A program made the translations under genes and the position numbers. A model generated the notes under the pieces. The model was not told the origin of the DNA. It made no database searches and was given only the letters and a program-made list of their open reading frames with translations. A DNA stretch of 64,000 bases from Phaseolus vulgaris (lineage: Eukaryota > Streptophyta > Magnoliopsida > Fabales > Fabaceae): the NCBI RefSeq assembly GCF_000499845.2, contig NC_023758.2, positions 1,844,811 to 1,908,810 of the forward strand, read 5' to 3'. This document shows, piece by piece, positions 25,206 through 39,710 of this stretch (position 1 is its first letter; the number at the start of each line of letters is the position of its first letter).

Positions 25206-27483
25206 TCAGTACTCAAGCTAAGTCTAACAGGAGAAGCTCTTAGTGTTATTATATTTGTCTGTCATAAATGAGAAAGTCTTTAAAGAGGGGCTTCTGCTTA
25301 TAGGTTAGCAATTAGATAAAACAAAATTTTGGAATTGCTGAGGCTATAATACCTCTCAGGTAGAGGTAACCAACCAAGAAAGACTAAGATGCATCCAGAG
25401 AAGTTCAGGTATGTTTTATTCTTGGCTGTCTAATTCAATTTCTAGATATTGAAACTCTGTATGCCCACACTTCCTTTCATTTTCTCTCATTGCATTTAGG
25501 TTCTTAATGTGGTTTACAAGGTAATTTGACAAATAATTGTATGTGTTAACCAGAAGTTATTGACCAAGCTCTGGTTAAATGATTTATTTCCCTGAAAACA
25601 AATTTGACAAATTAAAAATCATCTAGCTCAAGTTTTGCCATGTCGGTTTAGAGAGTTCTTTTTTCTCCAGTGAAGTTTGTGATTCAACCTGCAATGTGTG
25701 ATAACCTTTCTCATTGAATGAGCTCTTTTGTTTGCCCGAGTTTTCCTAGTTCAAGTCTCCAATGGTTCAAAAACCATTGTTGTTGTTTGTGGTTCCATCG
25801 ATATTGTGGCACTCCGTTGTGATAGTGGATATGATGTCTTATCAGCTACCCCTAAGTAATGTTCACTCTTATTATATTTGTAATATTTCCTCTTATTGCT
25901 TTTCAGGATATGTACCAAGGTATCATTAGTGAAGACAGAATAGGAAATTTGCAATATAGGATCAGGATGTCAAGAAGCTCTTGGTCTTTGTTACGGTTTG
26001 TTCCGATTGTATTCTGACAATTCTTACCACTTGTCCTTCCTTCATTCACTTTTGTATTGATGTTTGAACACTATAGTTGTATTCTCGTACATTTAACCAT
26101 ATAACATACAGTTAGCATGGATCCTGAACCTTATAGTTTAACAGAGGAAGTTCCAGAACATCGTGTAAATTTTTTAGTACACCCTAAAATTTGTCTGTAA
26201 AAATGAAAAAACAAAATCGACTAATAATAGCTAGAGGTATCATAAATCCTTGAAGAAATCTCACAATTTGACCTTAATTATGCAGTTAGCAGGTATTTCT
26301 TTCCTAGTATTATTAATCACTTCTTTCATCTTATTAATAATGCCTTTATCTGCTTTCTTTCATTCTCTTTCTGGCCTACCTCGCAATTCCTTATTTGGAA
26401 GAATCTGATGCAATTTTTTGCATGGATTTTAATTGTTTACACTATTTAATAATACTAAAAAAAACCTTGTTGCTCTCTCTCACTTCTGTGTCATTAAACA
26501 TTTAGGGGGCATAAAGAATATAATTATAATTATACAAACAAAATTGACGTGAAACAAATAGTTTTATTTTTGCACGCTAGTTACCATCTAGAAGTTGAGT
26601 TTCCAACTCAAGACCTCTTCCATTTCACCTGTTGGGTTTGTATCTCTATCAGCTATCAGATTTCAGGTGAGTTTTTGTTCTTTTGGATTAGAAATTATTT
26701 GAATGCAAGTATCGAATAAATACAATACCTTAATATAATGAGATCTCTCATTGTTGCATATTTTAAGAGATCTTTATCTCATAAAATAAGTCATATCATG
26801 AGAGAGAAAAATAAAGAAATCAAACACCTAACTTAAACAAAGCTGTTTAAGCGGACCAAGTTATTAGTTATTATTATAAATTTTTATATTTGATATATTT
26901 TTTAAGAATATTTTATTATTTATGGACTTTTTTTAATAGTTGTAAATTACCCGAGATCTTATTAAGGAATTAGTATTTAATTAGTTTTAAAAAAAAATCA
27001 ATAAGTACTTTTAGAATAGAAGAAAATAATTAATGACTAAAGTAAAATGATTTAAAATCTTCTTATAATTTCAAATCAACTTGTAAAAACTAGATAAAAA
27101 GGATTCTAGAGTGTATAAATTAATTTTAATGTATGGGAAAAAATTGATCATTTTATCTTAATTTTTTTTCTTATAATACTTGTTAGTTAAGCAATTTTTC
27201 TAAACTTGGTCCCAGCTCAGTACAGTTCTGCACTTTAAATGCAACTTGCATAGGTAAGTTAAGTCATTAAATGAATCGATAGAGTTCAATAATCTTTTAT
27301 TACACTTGACTTTGTTTTGTGAATTGAACCTTTACAGCAATAGCTACTTGCAGAAATGTATTTTGACATATTCAGATGATTTTCAGGCATGTTGAATCTA
27401 AGAATACAAAAACGAAACAATCTGTACATAAAAATAGCAGTAAAAAAAATACAGGGACACCATTGTACACAAGTAGTCTAGTT
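25206..27483. other. Spacer between convergent PLC-X and F-box genes
   Basis: The first part probably holds the 3' UTR of the PLC-X gene. The remainder is AT-rich unique DNA. I found no frame with coding character, no inverted-repeat element with clear ends and no RNA gene. Confidence 0.55.
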
Positions 27484-29588
27484 TCAAACTTTGATCTCAA
27501 GGGCTGGACTTAAAATAAGTAAATTGTTGATGCAGTCCACAGGAACTCTTGTTCCCCATACATTCATTGATTTTAGCTCCAGGCATTTGTCAACTAAGGC
27601 AAAAAGCCCATTCTCAGTTACATGACGACAGCTCCAAAGAACAATGGTCTGAACAAAAACAATAAGCAATCATTTATAATGCAATGGAATATCACAAACA
27701 TAGAATATAAACCAGTGAAGATTGATGATTAGGCTCATACATACTAAATACAGACAGTGAGATGATTGAAATGCCATTTCTAGACAATTGTAATTTTTCT
27801 TTAAACCATGAGCATCAATATACCTTTGCTCTGATGTTCTATATATTAGTTTCTTTTGTTATGGAAGGAGGACAATAATTGAACACAAAAACCTAACATT
27901 CAAGTTCTTATAACTTGCCTCCAACTTTGGACAACTCCTTGCAATGCCAAACAGAGATTCATCCGTGATAAATGTACCACCAACATTCAGATGTTGTAAA
28001 GATCTAGTTCTGGTTATCTGTTGTTAGAAGCAAAGGGAAATAAAAACAAAACAACACATTAATTGACAATGTATTGATTTTTTCTTGGAATGTGTCCTAA
28101 TTTTGGTTTGAGGACAAATTTTGTGGCTATCAACTGAAATCCAAGTAGCTATTAGTCAAACTAGAAACAGAAAATAACAATTCCTGACAAATGTCAGAAT
28201 ACTATCTGCACAATCTAGTCATGAAAAACTCACAAAACTAATCTAATTTCATTCCAACTGCAATAGTCTGCACAAAATGAATATATGTTGGAAGGCAAGT
28301 GAGACACATTGAAGTGAAAATATCAATTCATATTTTGGGTTGGATTTAATTTCAACTGAAAACAAGTATTGTGATTTAATCCCCTTCTATTTTCTAACAT
28401 CATTCCATGTAATATGTCCCAAACCCAAGCATGTGTGTTACAAAATCAAAACAATGGCATACCAGTTGAACAACACCTTCATCTGTGATGCCAGTCAAAC
28501 CCCACAAAGATATGGATGTGAGATTGCCGACACACTTTGCAAAAGATATTCTGACAAGTCCAGCATCAGTTATCTGACAACTCCAACGGCTTCTCGGTCT
28601 GAACATACAAAAGACAATAAAAGTTGTTCATCTTAGATCTACATTCTTGACACCTTGACGATGACAACATAGCTTATAACTGGTTATAAACTACCAAACT
28701 CTACTATTTCTGGTTTCAGATTCCAAATTTTACAACTCAAAGCTTGTCAAAGTTATGGCACCCTACTTATTTCATGTATTCTTTACAGGTTAAAATGAAA
28801 AATGAACCGACATGTGTAATGTAATCTATTCAAACTATATTTGCGGTTGCACGATAACCACTTACTCAATATTGCATCTCCATATCAGAAAGCTTAGAAA
28901 AACAAGAAAACCAAATAAAAGACACCAAAACGGTGCCACCACAAATCAAGATAAAAGGGTTAGAGGTTCGGCCTAGGACAAATGGTGCAGATTCTCATCA
29001 AAAGCAAAAATACTGCTTTTACTTAGGTTCGAAACTCTACGAGATTCATATCCCTAAACAAACATGTTATCAACCTTCTCCATATTCTAGTTTCCTCCTG
29101 AACCTAAAATAGCACAAATATTTTCCATTGAATTGTTAATTTAATCAGGAAAAGCACAAGTACATAACCGAAGAACAATAAAAGAATAGGATAGAATAGA
29201 ATTGAGGGTATGAAAAAAAGAAGCAAGGTATATATATATATATATACGTACATATGTAGTCTTGTGAGATTGTAAGCATGACAAACAAGGCGAGCAGTGG
29301 AGTCATCATCCATTTTCCAACCTGCAAAACTGAGATTCTGTCTGCATGCCAGAGACTCATTCACCCCTTGTTTCCATTTCTTGCAAACCCCGCTCGCCCT
29401 TTCAAAGCAAAACCACATCACAAAGTCAAACTCATGGTGATTGGTGAATGAATTATTAAAGCAAAATGAAACACTGATACAAAGAACATGAAAACTTACT
29501 GGGCCAAATCAGTGAAGGAAGTAAAGAGAACAAAAATATTAGCCAACAAGTCAACGGGCAAGCGATCAATCTCTGCCTCAACTTCCAT
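27484..29588 (-). CDS. F-box/LRR protein, At5g67140-like
   Basis: Five exons on the minus strand join in phase: 29588-29500, 29398-29252, 28598-28463, 28017-27919 and 27648-27484. They give 211 aa. The start MEVEAEIDRLPVDLLANIF opens an F-box (about residues 7-50, through FTSFTDLAQASGVCKKWKQG). Short leucine-rich repeats follow (SISLWGLTGITDEGVVQL, LQHLNVGGTFITDESLFG, TIVLWSCRHVTENGLFAL). F-box proteins link substrates to SKP1-CUL1 ubiquitin ligases; the target here is unknown. The sequence agrees closely with my memory of At5g67140, but the C-terminus ends soon after PALEIKV, shorter than the roughly 228 aa I recall. The fourth intron starts with GC (donor GAG|GCAAGT). The neighbouring PLC-X gene is also its neighbour in Arabidopsis. 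Confidence 0.88.
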
Positions 29589-32226
29589 TTGATCCTCTCA
29601 CTAACAATCACAAACCCAATTGGCCCTTTGGAAAACACCACACAACTTTCACCTCAAAATAACCTTATACTCTGCGCAGTTCTGTTCTATGAAAAGTGTC
29701 TTTTTTGTGTCAGAAATATATAATAATACACTCAACAAGGAAACTCAAAAGTGTCCTCATGTTTTCGTCATCCTGTTTATTGTCACGTCCTTCTTTACTG
29801 TGTTCACGCAACTTTTCTCTTCTTTCATTTGTTTTTTTTTTTTTGTTTTCGAGTTAAAAACTCTTTTTATGCAATAAAAATTTTCTGTGCTTTAAAATAT
29901 TTAGAGCAATTACATATCAGAATCCAAATTTGAAAAAACTTATTAGCATGAATAACTATCTGCCAGTTAATTCAGGCGTGGATGCACTTTTATTAGTTAA
30001 ATTAGTTAAAAAACGGTGGAACATCATGTTTTTATTCACACACAAATTAAGGAATACCCTATCTGTTACGTAGATTCAGATTCTAGATTCTCTTTTCTGT
30101 TTAACCGAGGATCTATATGGATATGTATGCGCATTATAGTTTCCATCCATCAATCATTTTTTTTGGAATATCTAATTTGTTTATTTTAATACATGATTAA
30201 ATAATTGGAATTTGGAAATGATAATGAGTTAGTTGGGTAGTTGAAATAAAATGTGGTTGGAAATAATTTGTGAGAATGACTAATATATAGCTCATTCCAA
30301 AATGGTGAAAAATTTGTATGATGAGTTATTTTTATTATATTATTTGTTATCTATATTGTTTTTTTTTATCATGAATTAATCTTTTACTTTTAAACGTTTG
30401 AAATAGCTTTTGGAGATATATATAATTATGGTAAGCATTTTTTTATTTGACTTGGTTAAGATATATAGCTGTATCTGACTCACTAATCTTGAAATATCTT
30501 CAGTGGATAGTTTTAAGTTTCCTTTTTTTTTGGGTCCATTTTATATATTTTTTTAAAGGTTAAAGAATTTTTTGTGTAAGTATCTTGAATAGTACTCTTA
30601 TTTTCATTCACGTCTCTCTGTTGACTTTTCTTGGTGGATATGTTAAAAGCTAGAGCTTCGGGATACACATAAATTCACCTACCTCATTTTTATTTTCCAC
30701 CAATATGTCGTCATTTTTTTAGTAGTATTGTTTAATATTACAAAATATTGCAAATTTAGGGGAGTTCTATTTTTATCCAATGTTTTTAAACCTGCACCAA
30801 CATGAAAAGATGAAATGACAAAACGGACCCTAAAAAATGCATTTTCATATGTTTTTAAATTCAGAAAATACTTTTCCATAATTCATAATGCATTTTTAAA
30901 TCCAAAATATATTTTTTATTAAGATAATACATTTCTGGATGGAATACATTTCCAGAAGGCATATTTTGTTTCATATTTCAGAATGTAGGTTATGAAATTC
31001 AAAAAATTGTATTCTAAAATGTATATTTAGAATACAAAAAATTGTATTTTAATGGACAATTCAAAATACAAAATAAAAAATATATTTTAAAATATACAAT
31101 TCAACATATAAACACATGAATCTAAAATACAAATCTCAAAAAGATAAAATTGGAATTTTAATTTTATATGGACTGTAGATTTAAAAACATGGGTGGGAGA
31201 ATTTAACGCCCCAATTTTAGGCAGTGGTTCGTGAAAGGGTGTTTCTTCCTTCTTACTCATACATTTTTTGAAATACTCAAATTATTTAAATTATTTTTAA
31301 TAGTTTTGGACGATTTTAAAATAGTAAAAAAAGAAGAAGTTTTTTCAGAATAAAAAATTCAGAAGATAAAATATTATTCTCAAATATCTTTCTCAAAACA
31401 TATTTTTTGACTTCTGAAATAGTAAATCCAAAATTTATAAAATGTGTTTCAAAAATATTTTGAAAAGAATAATGTGGAAATTATTTTTAAAAAGAATAAA
31501 ACAGTATTTTCAAACAATGATGGGGTGTAAGGAGAAATTTGTTGGGACGAAACACCCTTCGTGAAAAGGCTTGAAAAATAGCCCAAGAAGAAAGCTAGGT
31601 ATAAAATCTAAGATGGTCTCTTTTTGTAATATCTTTTCAATCAAAACAAGGCTCAAGAATTTAACATGTCCTGTTCATTCTGACATTTTAAGAAGATAAA
31701 GAATATTATTTTTAGACTGCAAGATATTTATCTTTTAACATAATTTCTTTTATATTTAAAATAACATCATTTAAATTTCAAATCCTATTCGAATCTGATT
31801 GTAATTTAATTCACTCTATACATATTAGTTATTTTCTTCGTCATATAATATTACCATCAGCCATCACCAATTCTACCAGGATAGTTTAAAGTTGATATTT
31901 ACTACATTTTTTTCATCAAAAAGGTTTTAATTGGAAATTTTGGTTTAAAAAATTAAGTTTAATAGATGATATTCTAACTCTATTTTGCCAGCCTGTTATA
32001 TATAATTGAGCTTATTACACGCACATATAATATATATTTAATTGTTGTAAATATGATTTGAAATCAATACATGTGTTTTGTGTTGAGGAAGAGACATGGT
32101 GAATGCATTTGCGTAGAAGACTAAAATTAAAATTCATCGAAAGACAACATTATTTTATTCATGGATTAGGTAACATAGTAGAAACTCATGTTTTTCAGTC
32201 CGTAGCAGGTAAAAGGAGCAGAGTGA
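29589..32226. other. Spacer between F-box and CCoAOMT-like genes
   Basis: It is AT-rich. It contains the F-box promoter side and a well-defined Mutator-type MITE (31237-31557, separate entry). Just left of the MITE (30840-31150), words built on 'aaaatac' and 'attttaaat' recur in degenerate form. No gene is seen. Confidence 0.55.
31237..31557. mobile_element. Mutator-type MITE with 9-bp target site duplication
   Basis: The 321-bp element begins GGGTGTTTC and ends GAAACACCC, a perfect 9-bp terminal inverted repeat. Weaker similarity continues inward (TCC, CTTAC). It is flanked on both sides by the identical 9-mer TTCGTGAAA (31228-31236 and 31558-31566). A 9-bp duplication is the usual length for Mutator-like elements. 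There is no ORF inside, so the element is non-autonomous. Confidence 0.8.
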
Positions 32227-33655
<1,429 letters not shown>

Positions 33656-33721
33656 GATTGATATCTGTCTTTGGGATTTGTTCTCTGAATATTTGTTGCA
33701 GGTAAACAATGGCTCAGAACT

Positions 33722-33736
33722 CCTATTTATATAGAA
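33722..33736 (-). promoter_or_regulatory. TATA box of the CCoAOMT-like gene
   Basis: On the minus strand the sequence CTATATAAATAGGA lies about 70 bp upstream of the chosen ATG. This allows a 5' UTR of about 35-45 bases. It is a close match to the plant TATA consensus. Confidence 0.6.
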
Positions 33737-34555
33737 AGTGAGTGCATGTGTTTGCAGCTATTTTCTATGATTGAGTTTGATGACAAAATTTCAAGGGTTG
33801 TTATGGGGTTGGTAAGTTGAAGCTTCCATTTGGAATTTTGCAGGATTCCTTTAGAGTGTGAAATAATATAATTCAAAGACTCTTAGCATAACTAACACAT
33901 AATTGTCTTAAAGTGTTTGGAAAATCTTAATTTTCCATATGTTATATCTTCTATCCCTACTAAAACAACCGTGATTACCTATTCAGAAATATTTTTTTCT
34001 TTAATCAGTAAAAGAATTCATTAACAATGAAAGATGCTTAAGTTATTCACAATTGTTTTAACACCCTATTAAAATTGTTACAACCCAAAATGACAAGAAT
34101 ATTTGTAATTAATTGAAAATAAAAGTAGAAATTAGATATAAAAAAATTAAATAATAATTACAATTAATAGATATGAATTAGACTGTTTTAATGTATTTGT
34201 CAATTTTTTAAGTGTTGATCACACCGAAAAGATCAAATCAATACATTTGAAATCAAATTACATATAAAATTTAAACATGAAATCGTATAAGCAAATATTC
34301 AAAAACAAAAAAACACAAACATATTTGTAAGAAATATAACTACCAAAATATGTGTATATGTGTATATGAAACAATATTATTTTTTAAAGCACAAATCAAC
34401 AAATTTAAAATAAGGAACATAGGATCAATAAGAGCAAAGCAGTAATTAACAAATTTAAGAACTAATATATAATTATATTGACAAAAACTTTTAATTAGTC
34501 GTAAAATATAAATAAAAAAATCAATGTAAATGACAAAACATATCACAACCAACCA
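33737..34555. other. AT-rich spacer upstream of the CCoAOMT-like gene
   Basis: Probable promoter sequence gives way to A/T-rich unique DNA up to the minisatellite that starts near 34560. I see nothing else here. Confidence 0.5.
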
Positions 34556-34559
34556 ACAA

Positions 34560-35890
34560 TAGCAAATAATTTAGGATTTGTGTTTTTTAGGATTTTGAAT
34601 AATTTATAAATTTTATTTATTTCATATCTTCATTTAAATAGGATATTAAATAATTTAGGATTTTGATTTATTATGATTTTGTATAATTTATGGATTTTAT
34701 TTACTTCCGATACTTTATTTAAGTAGAGCATTAAATAATTAAGAATTTATATTTATTTAAAATTTTGAATAATTTAGAAAATTTAATTACTTCAAATTTT
34801 TATTTAAGTAAGACATTAAATAATTCATGATATGTATTTGTTTCATATTAAATAATTTGGAATTTTTAATAATTTATAAATTTTATTTATTTCAAACTTT
34901 TATTTAAGTAAGACATTAAATAATTCATGATTTATATTTATTTAAGATTTTGAATAACTTAGAAATTTTATTTATTTCATATTTTTATTTAAGTATGACT
35001 TTAAATAATTTAGGTTTGTATTGATAAAAAAATTACAATTTAGAATTTGTATCTATTTAGGATTTTGAAAAACTTAGAAATTTCATTTATTTTATATTTT
35101 TATTTAGGTAGGCCATATAATAATTTAAGATTTGTGTTTATTTAGGATCTTGAATAATTTAAAAATAATTTAATATATTTTAAATTCAAATAATGGAATA
35201 GCATTAGGCATTCTCTATACAGCAGACATTCACTTGTACATGCAAAAGTTATAGACGTAGGGTTTATGCTTTGGTCTACTCTCCCGTAGACGTAGACGCT
35301 TCCTTTAGATACTCCCTATAGGTGCAACTATTAGCTTGGGTGGTGGTTGTATAAGAAGGAGAACATAATTTTTACTATATAATTTAAGTATTTAATACTA
35401 TTATTAATAAAAACAAACAATAAAAGTTAAAAATAATAATTTAAATTTGTATTTATTTAGGATTTTGAATAACTTAAGAAATTTATATTTTTATTCAAAT
35501 AATACATTAAAAAAATTCTTATTTTTTGTATTTATTTAGGATGTGGAATAATTTAGAAATTTTATTTATTAAATTTATTTTTTGTATTTATTTAGGATGT
35601 GGAATAATTTAGAAATTTTATTTATTAGTTTTTTTACTCAAGTATAACATTAAATAATTTAGATTTGTATTTATTTAGATTTTTAAGTTATTTAATAATT
35701 TTATTTATTTCAGATTTTTTTTATAGTAGGACATAAAATAATATAGGATTTGTATTTATTTAGAATTTTTAATAGTTTAAAATTTTTATTTATTTCACAT
35801 ATTTGTAATTAAATAATTTATGAATTTTACATATTTCAAATTTTTATTAAAATAATATACTAAATAATTTATAATTTCTATTTAGGTTTA
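34560..35890. repeat. AT-rich minisatellite, unit about 85-100 bp, interrupted
   Basis: A unit containing words like ACATTAAATAATTTAGGATT, TTATTTAGGATTTTGAATAA and TTTATTTATTTCA recurs head to tail. The ACATTAAATAATT-type word is seen near 34641, 34729, 34813, 34911, 34999, 35644 and 35733, so early spacing is about 84-98 bp. Copies are diverged. About 150 bp of unrelated, GC-richer sequence (35190-35350) splits the array. Confidence 0.75.
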
Positions 35891-38723
35891 GTGACCATTT
35901 TTTTCAATATTTTTTTTAGAAAAATACAATTTTATTCTTATATTTTTAGAAAGTTGAGTATAATCGTAAAGTTTGTTTAATAGTTCAGTGTAATTTTTCT
36001 TCTATTGAATTGTCATCATTATAACAGATTTATCTGATAAGGTTTATTTGATTCCAATATAAATAATAATTTTTTAATAACAATTTTTAACATCATATAA
36101 TTTTATTCTACTTCCTTCTACTTTCATTTTAGTAATTTTTTTTTCTCAACTCAATCATAAATCACCTTTCCATTACAAGGGATCTATATTAAATTCCTCC
36201 TCTATCAAAGTTTGAAAATATACAAATGTCAATGTGTTCCAATTATTACAATAAAAAAATTAGGACTCAGGTACACAAGTTGATCCACAATTATTTAATC
36301 CATATAATATATGATACAGTTCACATGTTAAATTACGTTCATTATTTAATTTTAGGGTAAGACTTTTGAGTGTTTTTCATTGTCAAACATAAAATTAAAC
36401 ATCACTAAATTATAGAAAGGAGGAAAATAAGAATATGAAGAATGACTATATATATCACCATTAGTTATTACATTTTTCTGATTTTATTTGTGTTAATTTT
36501 TTTTATTAATCATAGATACAATTCTATCAGAAGATAGATATATATTTCAAATTTCAAAACTAACAAAATAATTCTAACATTGAATCATTATAAGGAAAAA
36601 ATGACATTTACATCAGAAAAATGTTAAACAAAAACAAAATCCTTCTAATTGAGCATAATCTAACTTCTAACCGCCCATTGCAAATTTAATTTCTTCTAAA
36701 GAAAAAATCTTACAAACATATTTTAAAAGATTTTGAGTTATAAATAATGTTATAGTGAAAAGACGCACTCATAAACAACACACAATTTAACGTGATTCGG
36801 TTGTCAATCTGCAACATATATCCATGGTTAATTAGTTAGATTTTTAATCTGCAAAATATATTCATAGATAATTAGTTAGATTTTTATTATATTTTTTACA
36901 ATTTTATTACAAGCACAAAGATCTTTTAAATAAAAATTATAGAAAAATACAAACTCATTAAAAAATGATATCTAGTCAGCTCAATTGGTGATGTTTTGCC
37001 TTTCATAACAATGTCTAATATGATAGTATATCTGGACACACATTTAGTATTTTTCCAACAAATTCAAGCATTCTTGGAAAAGTATTTTATATTATTTCTC
37101 TTTATATGGTAGAGAGTGAAAAATAAATTCCTTCTCAAAAATCATACTTTTTCTGTTTAAAAAATAAAATAAAAAGTCTTTACTTTGTAATCATTTGACA
37201 TTTAACCTCTGCAACTTACTAATTAAGTATGAGAAAACCTACCATGCTATAATTTAAACTTCTATTACCAATCTTGTTAATCAAAATATTATTTATAGAC
37301 TGCAATATATAAAGACCAATAACCACACCTGTAATTTTCATAGATCAATCAGATATTGACTATTTTTATCATATATTTTCAAAGACTTTGTGTGTACATT
37401 ATATCAATAAATAAAAAATAATAAACTTTGGTCATATAAAAACTGACTTGCGGACACCGTTGACCAGTTCTTGTACTCAATATTTCAACCCAATTTTAGG
37501 TCAAACTTGTAATTATATCTATAGCATTAATTAATGGCATGCATGTATAATGTACATCTTTCTTATATTTAAATAAGAAAAACACGTTTACCTATTTTTT
37601 AACTTGTATGTATAGTGCACAAAATTTGAATGCACAGCTTATATTAAAACAAGTGATATATGTTAACACCATAAACAGAAAACATATCCTTCACAACTAA
37701 TTAAATAATATTTTAATTATATTTAATTTATTTTTTAATTTTAAATATTATAATGTTATTATAATATTGTGTTAAATATATATTTTTATTATATTTGGCG
37801 TAAAGAAATATTTTCCTTTTAATTTATATATAAATTTTAAATTCTTTTACTTGCACCACACTATAGATGCACAAATTATTAATACATGTTTAAAATAAAT
37901 AAAAATATAAACTACAACTAGTTTGCGCACAAAAAAAAATTATCAACTTATATATAAATTAATTCTAATTTATGTTTATTGATATAATATCCTTAGAAAT
38001 ATGATTCTTATGAATGCAAAATTGTCTCATGAAACAAACAGCCCCTTAGTCGTCGATCCACTAAAAAAAATTGGAGTTATTTTACAAACAAAATAATGAA
38101 AGTGGATGTTATATAAATATATTTTCTGAAATGACATTATATTTGGTGTACCGAATCAATTCTAATATAGTACTCAAGGAACAAATCTAATTAAGATGTT
38201 CAGTTATAAAACTCATTAAGTATAAAAAATAATGTTGAGAACTTTTTCATAACCAAATTAAATATTTCACAAGTAACTTAAAGGTTTAAGATTTGATTCA
38301 AGATGTAACAAAATTAACTTATCAAATATAGATAAAGATACTTGGGATTGAATTAAGTCTATTTCAATAATTTGTATTTTAGAATAATACAATACATAAT
38401 ACTCAAAACTACTTATTTTTTATGCTTAATTTAAAATCATTCACCTTGATTCCTCACAGATGAAATTCATAAGATAATTTTTCAAATATTGATTCCTCAT
38501 ATATCTAACAAATCAAATCATCCAGCTTTATGAACAAAATTATGATGCAATTAATAACCTGAAATTTATTCCTAGCATTATAAGTTATCAAGTATTTTCG
38601 TTTATTTCAGATCCGTAAAGGTACTTTCCAGTTAAATTTAAGGATCAAAATCAAGACTCCATTGATAAGATAGAATCAAGTAATAAGCATGAAATGAAAA
38701 TACCAAGAATAAGTAGAAAAGAG

Positions 38724-38768
<45 letters not shown>

Positions 38769-39710
38769 ATTTGATCAAAATAGATTACATTCAATCCCAA
38801 GTTAGAAAACACTTAGCCACTCATGATAGCTCCTCCAATCTTCATTCTTGATTTAGATTGCATAAGAAAGGCTGATATGAGCAAGTTCTTCTCCTAAGAA
38901 CAAAGGTTATCTTCTCTTTCTCTCACTAACTTCTCTCTAAAAGTCACTTCTTGTTTCCACCGCTCCTGTTTTAGCTGTGTTTCAAAATTTATATAATGAA
39001 CTTTAGCTCAAGTGAGCCAATTTAGCTTAACCTAGGTCATTCAATGTTGTTTTAGCTTGAGCAAGAAATTTTATCTTGAGCTAGATTAGTACTGCACCAT
39101 TGATTTAATCTGGATACTTTTAGCTTGAGCTAAATGCTTTCTTTATGTTTTTCTTCTTTGCTCCTTCTTGTGATCCAATTAAGTCTTTGTTTTCTTTCTT
39201 ATAATGCTTCATATTCATATGAAATTTACACAAAAATTGGGATTAAATTTATTCATTTGTTTCCTGGTTCAAAATATATAATCAGATTCAATAATTATCA
39301 GATTAAGGTAATTTTCTTACATTAAGCAACAATTAAGTTCCAAAGTGTTCAATTTTCTCAATCATAAAAACTATACATTGACACTTATCATCTATTATTT
39401 CAAAAATTTAATTAGATTCATTTTTTAAAATCATAGCAATTTTGTTTATCTGATCAAATTGACAAAAACGTAATTAAAAAAATATAACTTAGCAAGTTTA
39501 TTTATAACTGTCATCTAAAACTGTGTTTATACTAAATAGTGGTTGATAAAAAATGTATTAATTATACTAATATGATTAAGAATTAAAAAGGAAGGTAAAT
39601 ATATTAATATTTTTTTAGAAAGTATTAATATGTTATACACTCTTGAAAATGAAAATAAATTTAAAAGTAAAACATGTATAGATATGCTTTATTGACTAAT
39701 TTATTATTTT
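35891..39710. other. AT-rich intergenic DNA
   Basis: No gene is seen. At 36770-36900 there is a short tandem duplication around AATTAGTTAGATTTTT and the word AACGTGATTCGG. At 38001-38043 there is a relative of the MITE end in CLF intron 12. Around 38990-39140 the word TTTAGCT(T/C)(G/A)AGC recurs several times in direct and inverted form. These may be pieces of old retroelements, but none has clear ends. Confidence 0.45.
38729..38765. repeat. (TA)n microsatellite
   Basis: An almost pure TA dinucleotide run of about 37 bases lies in intergenic DNA. Confidence 0.9.

Noticed and set aside
36770..36900. AACGTGATTCGG and tandem AATTAGTTAGATTTTT, possibly from an old copia LTR
   Set aside because: Only short words match what I remember; no LTR ends or primer site are visible.
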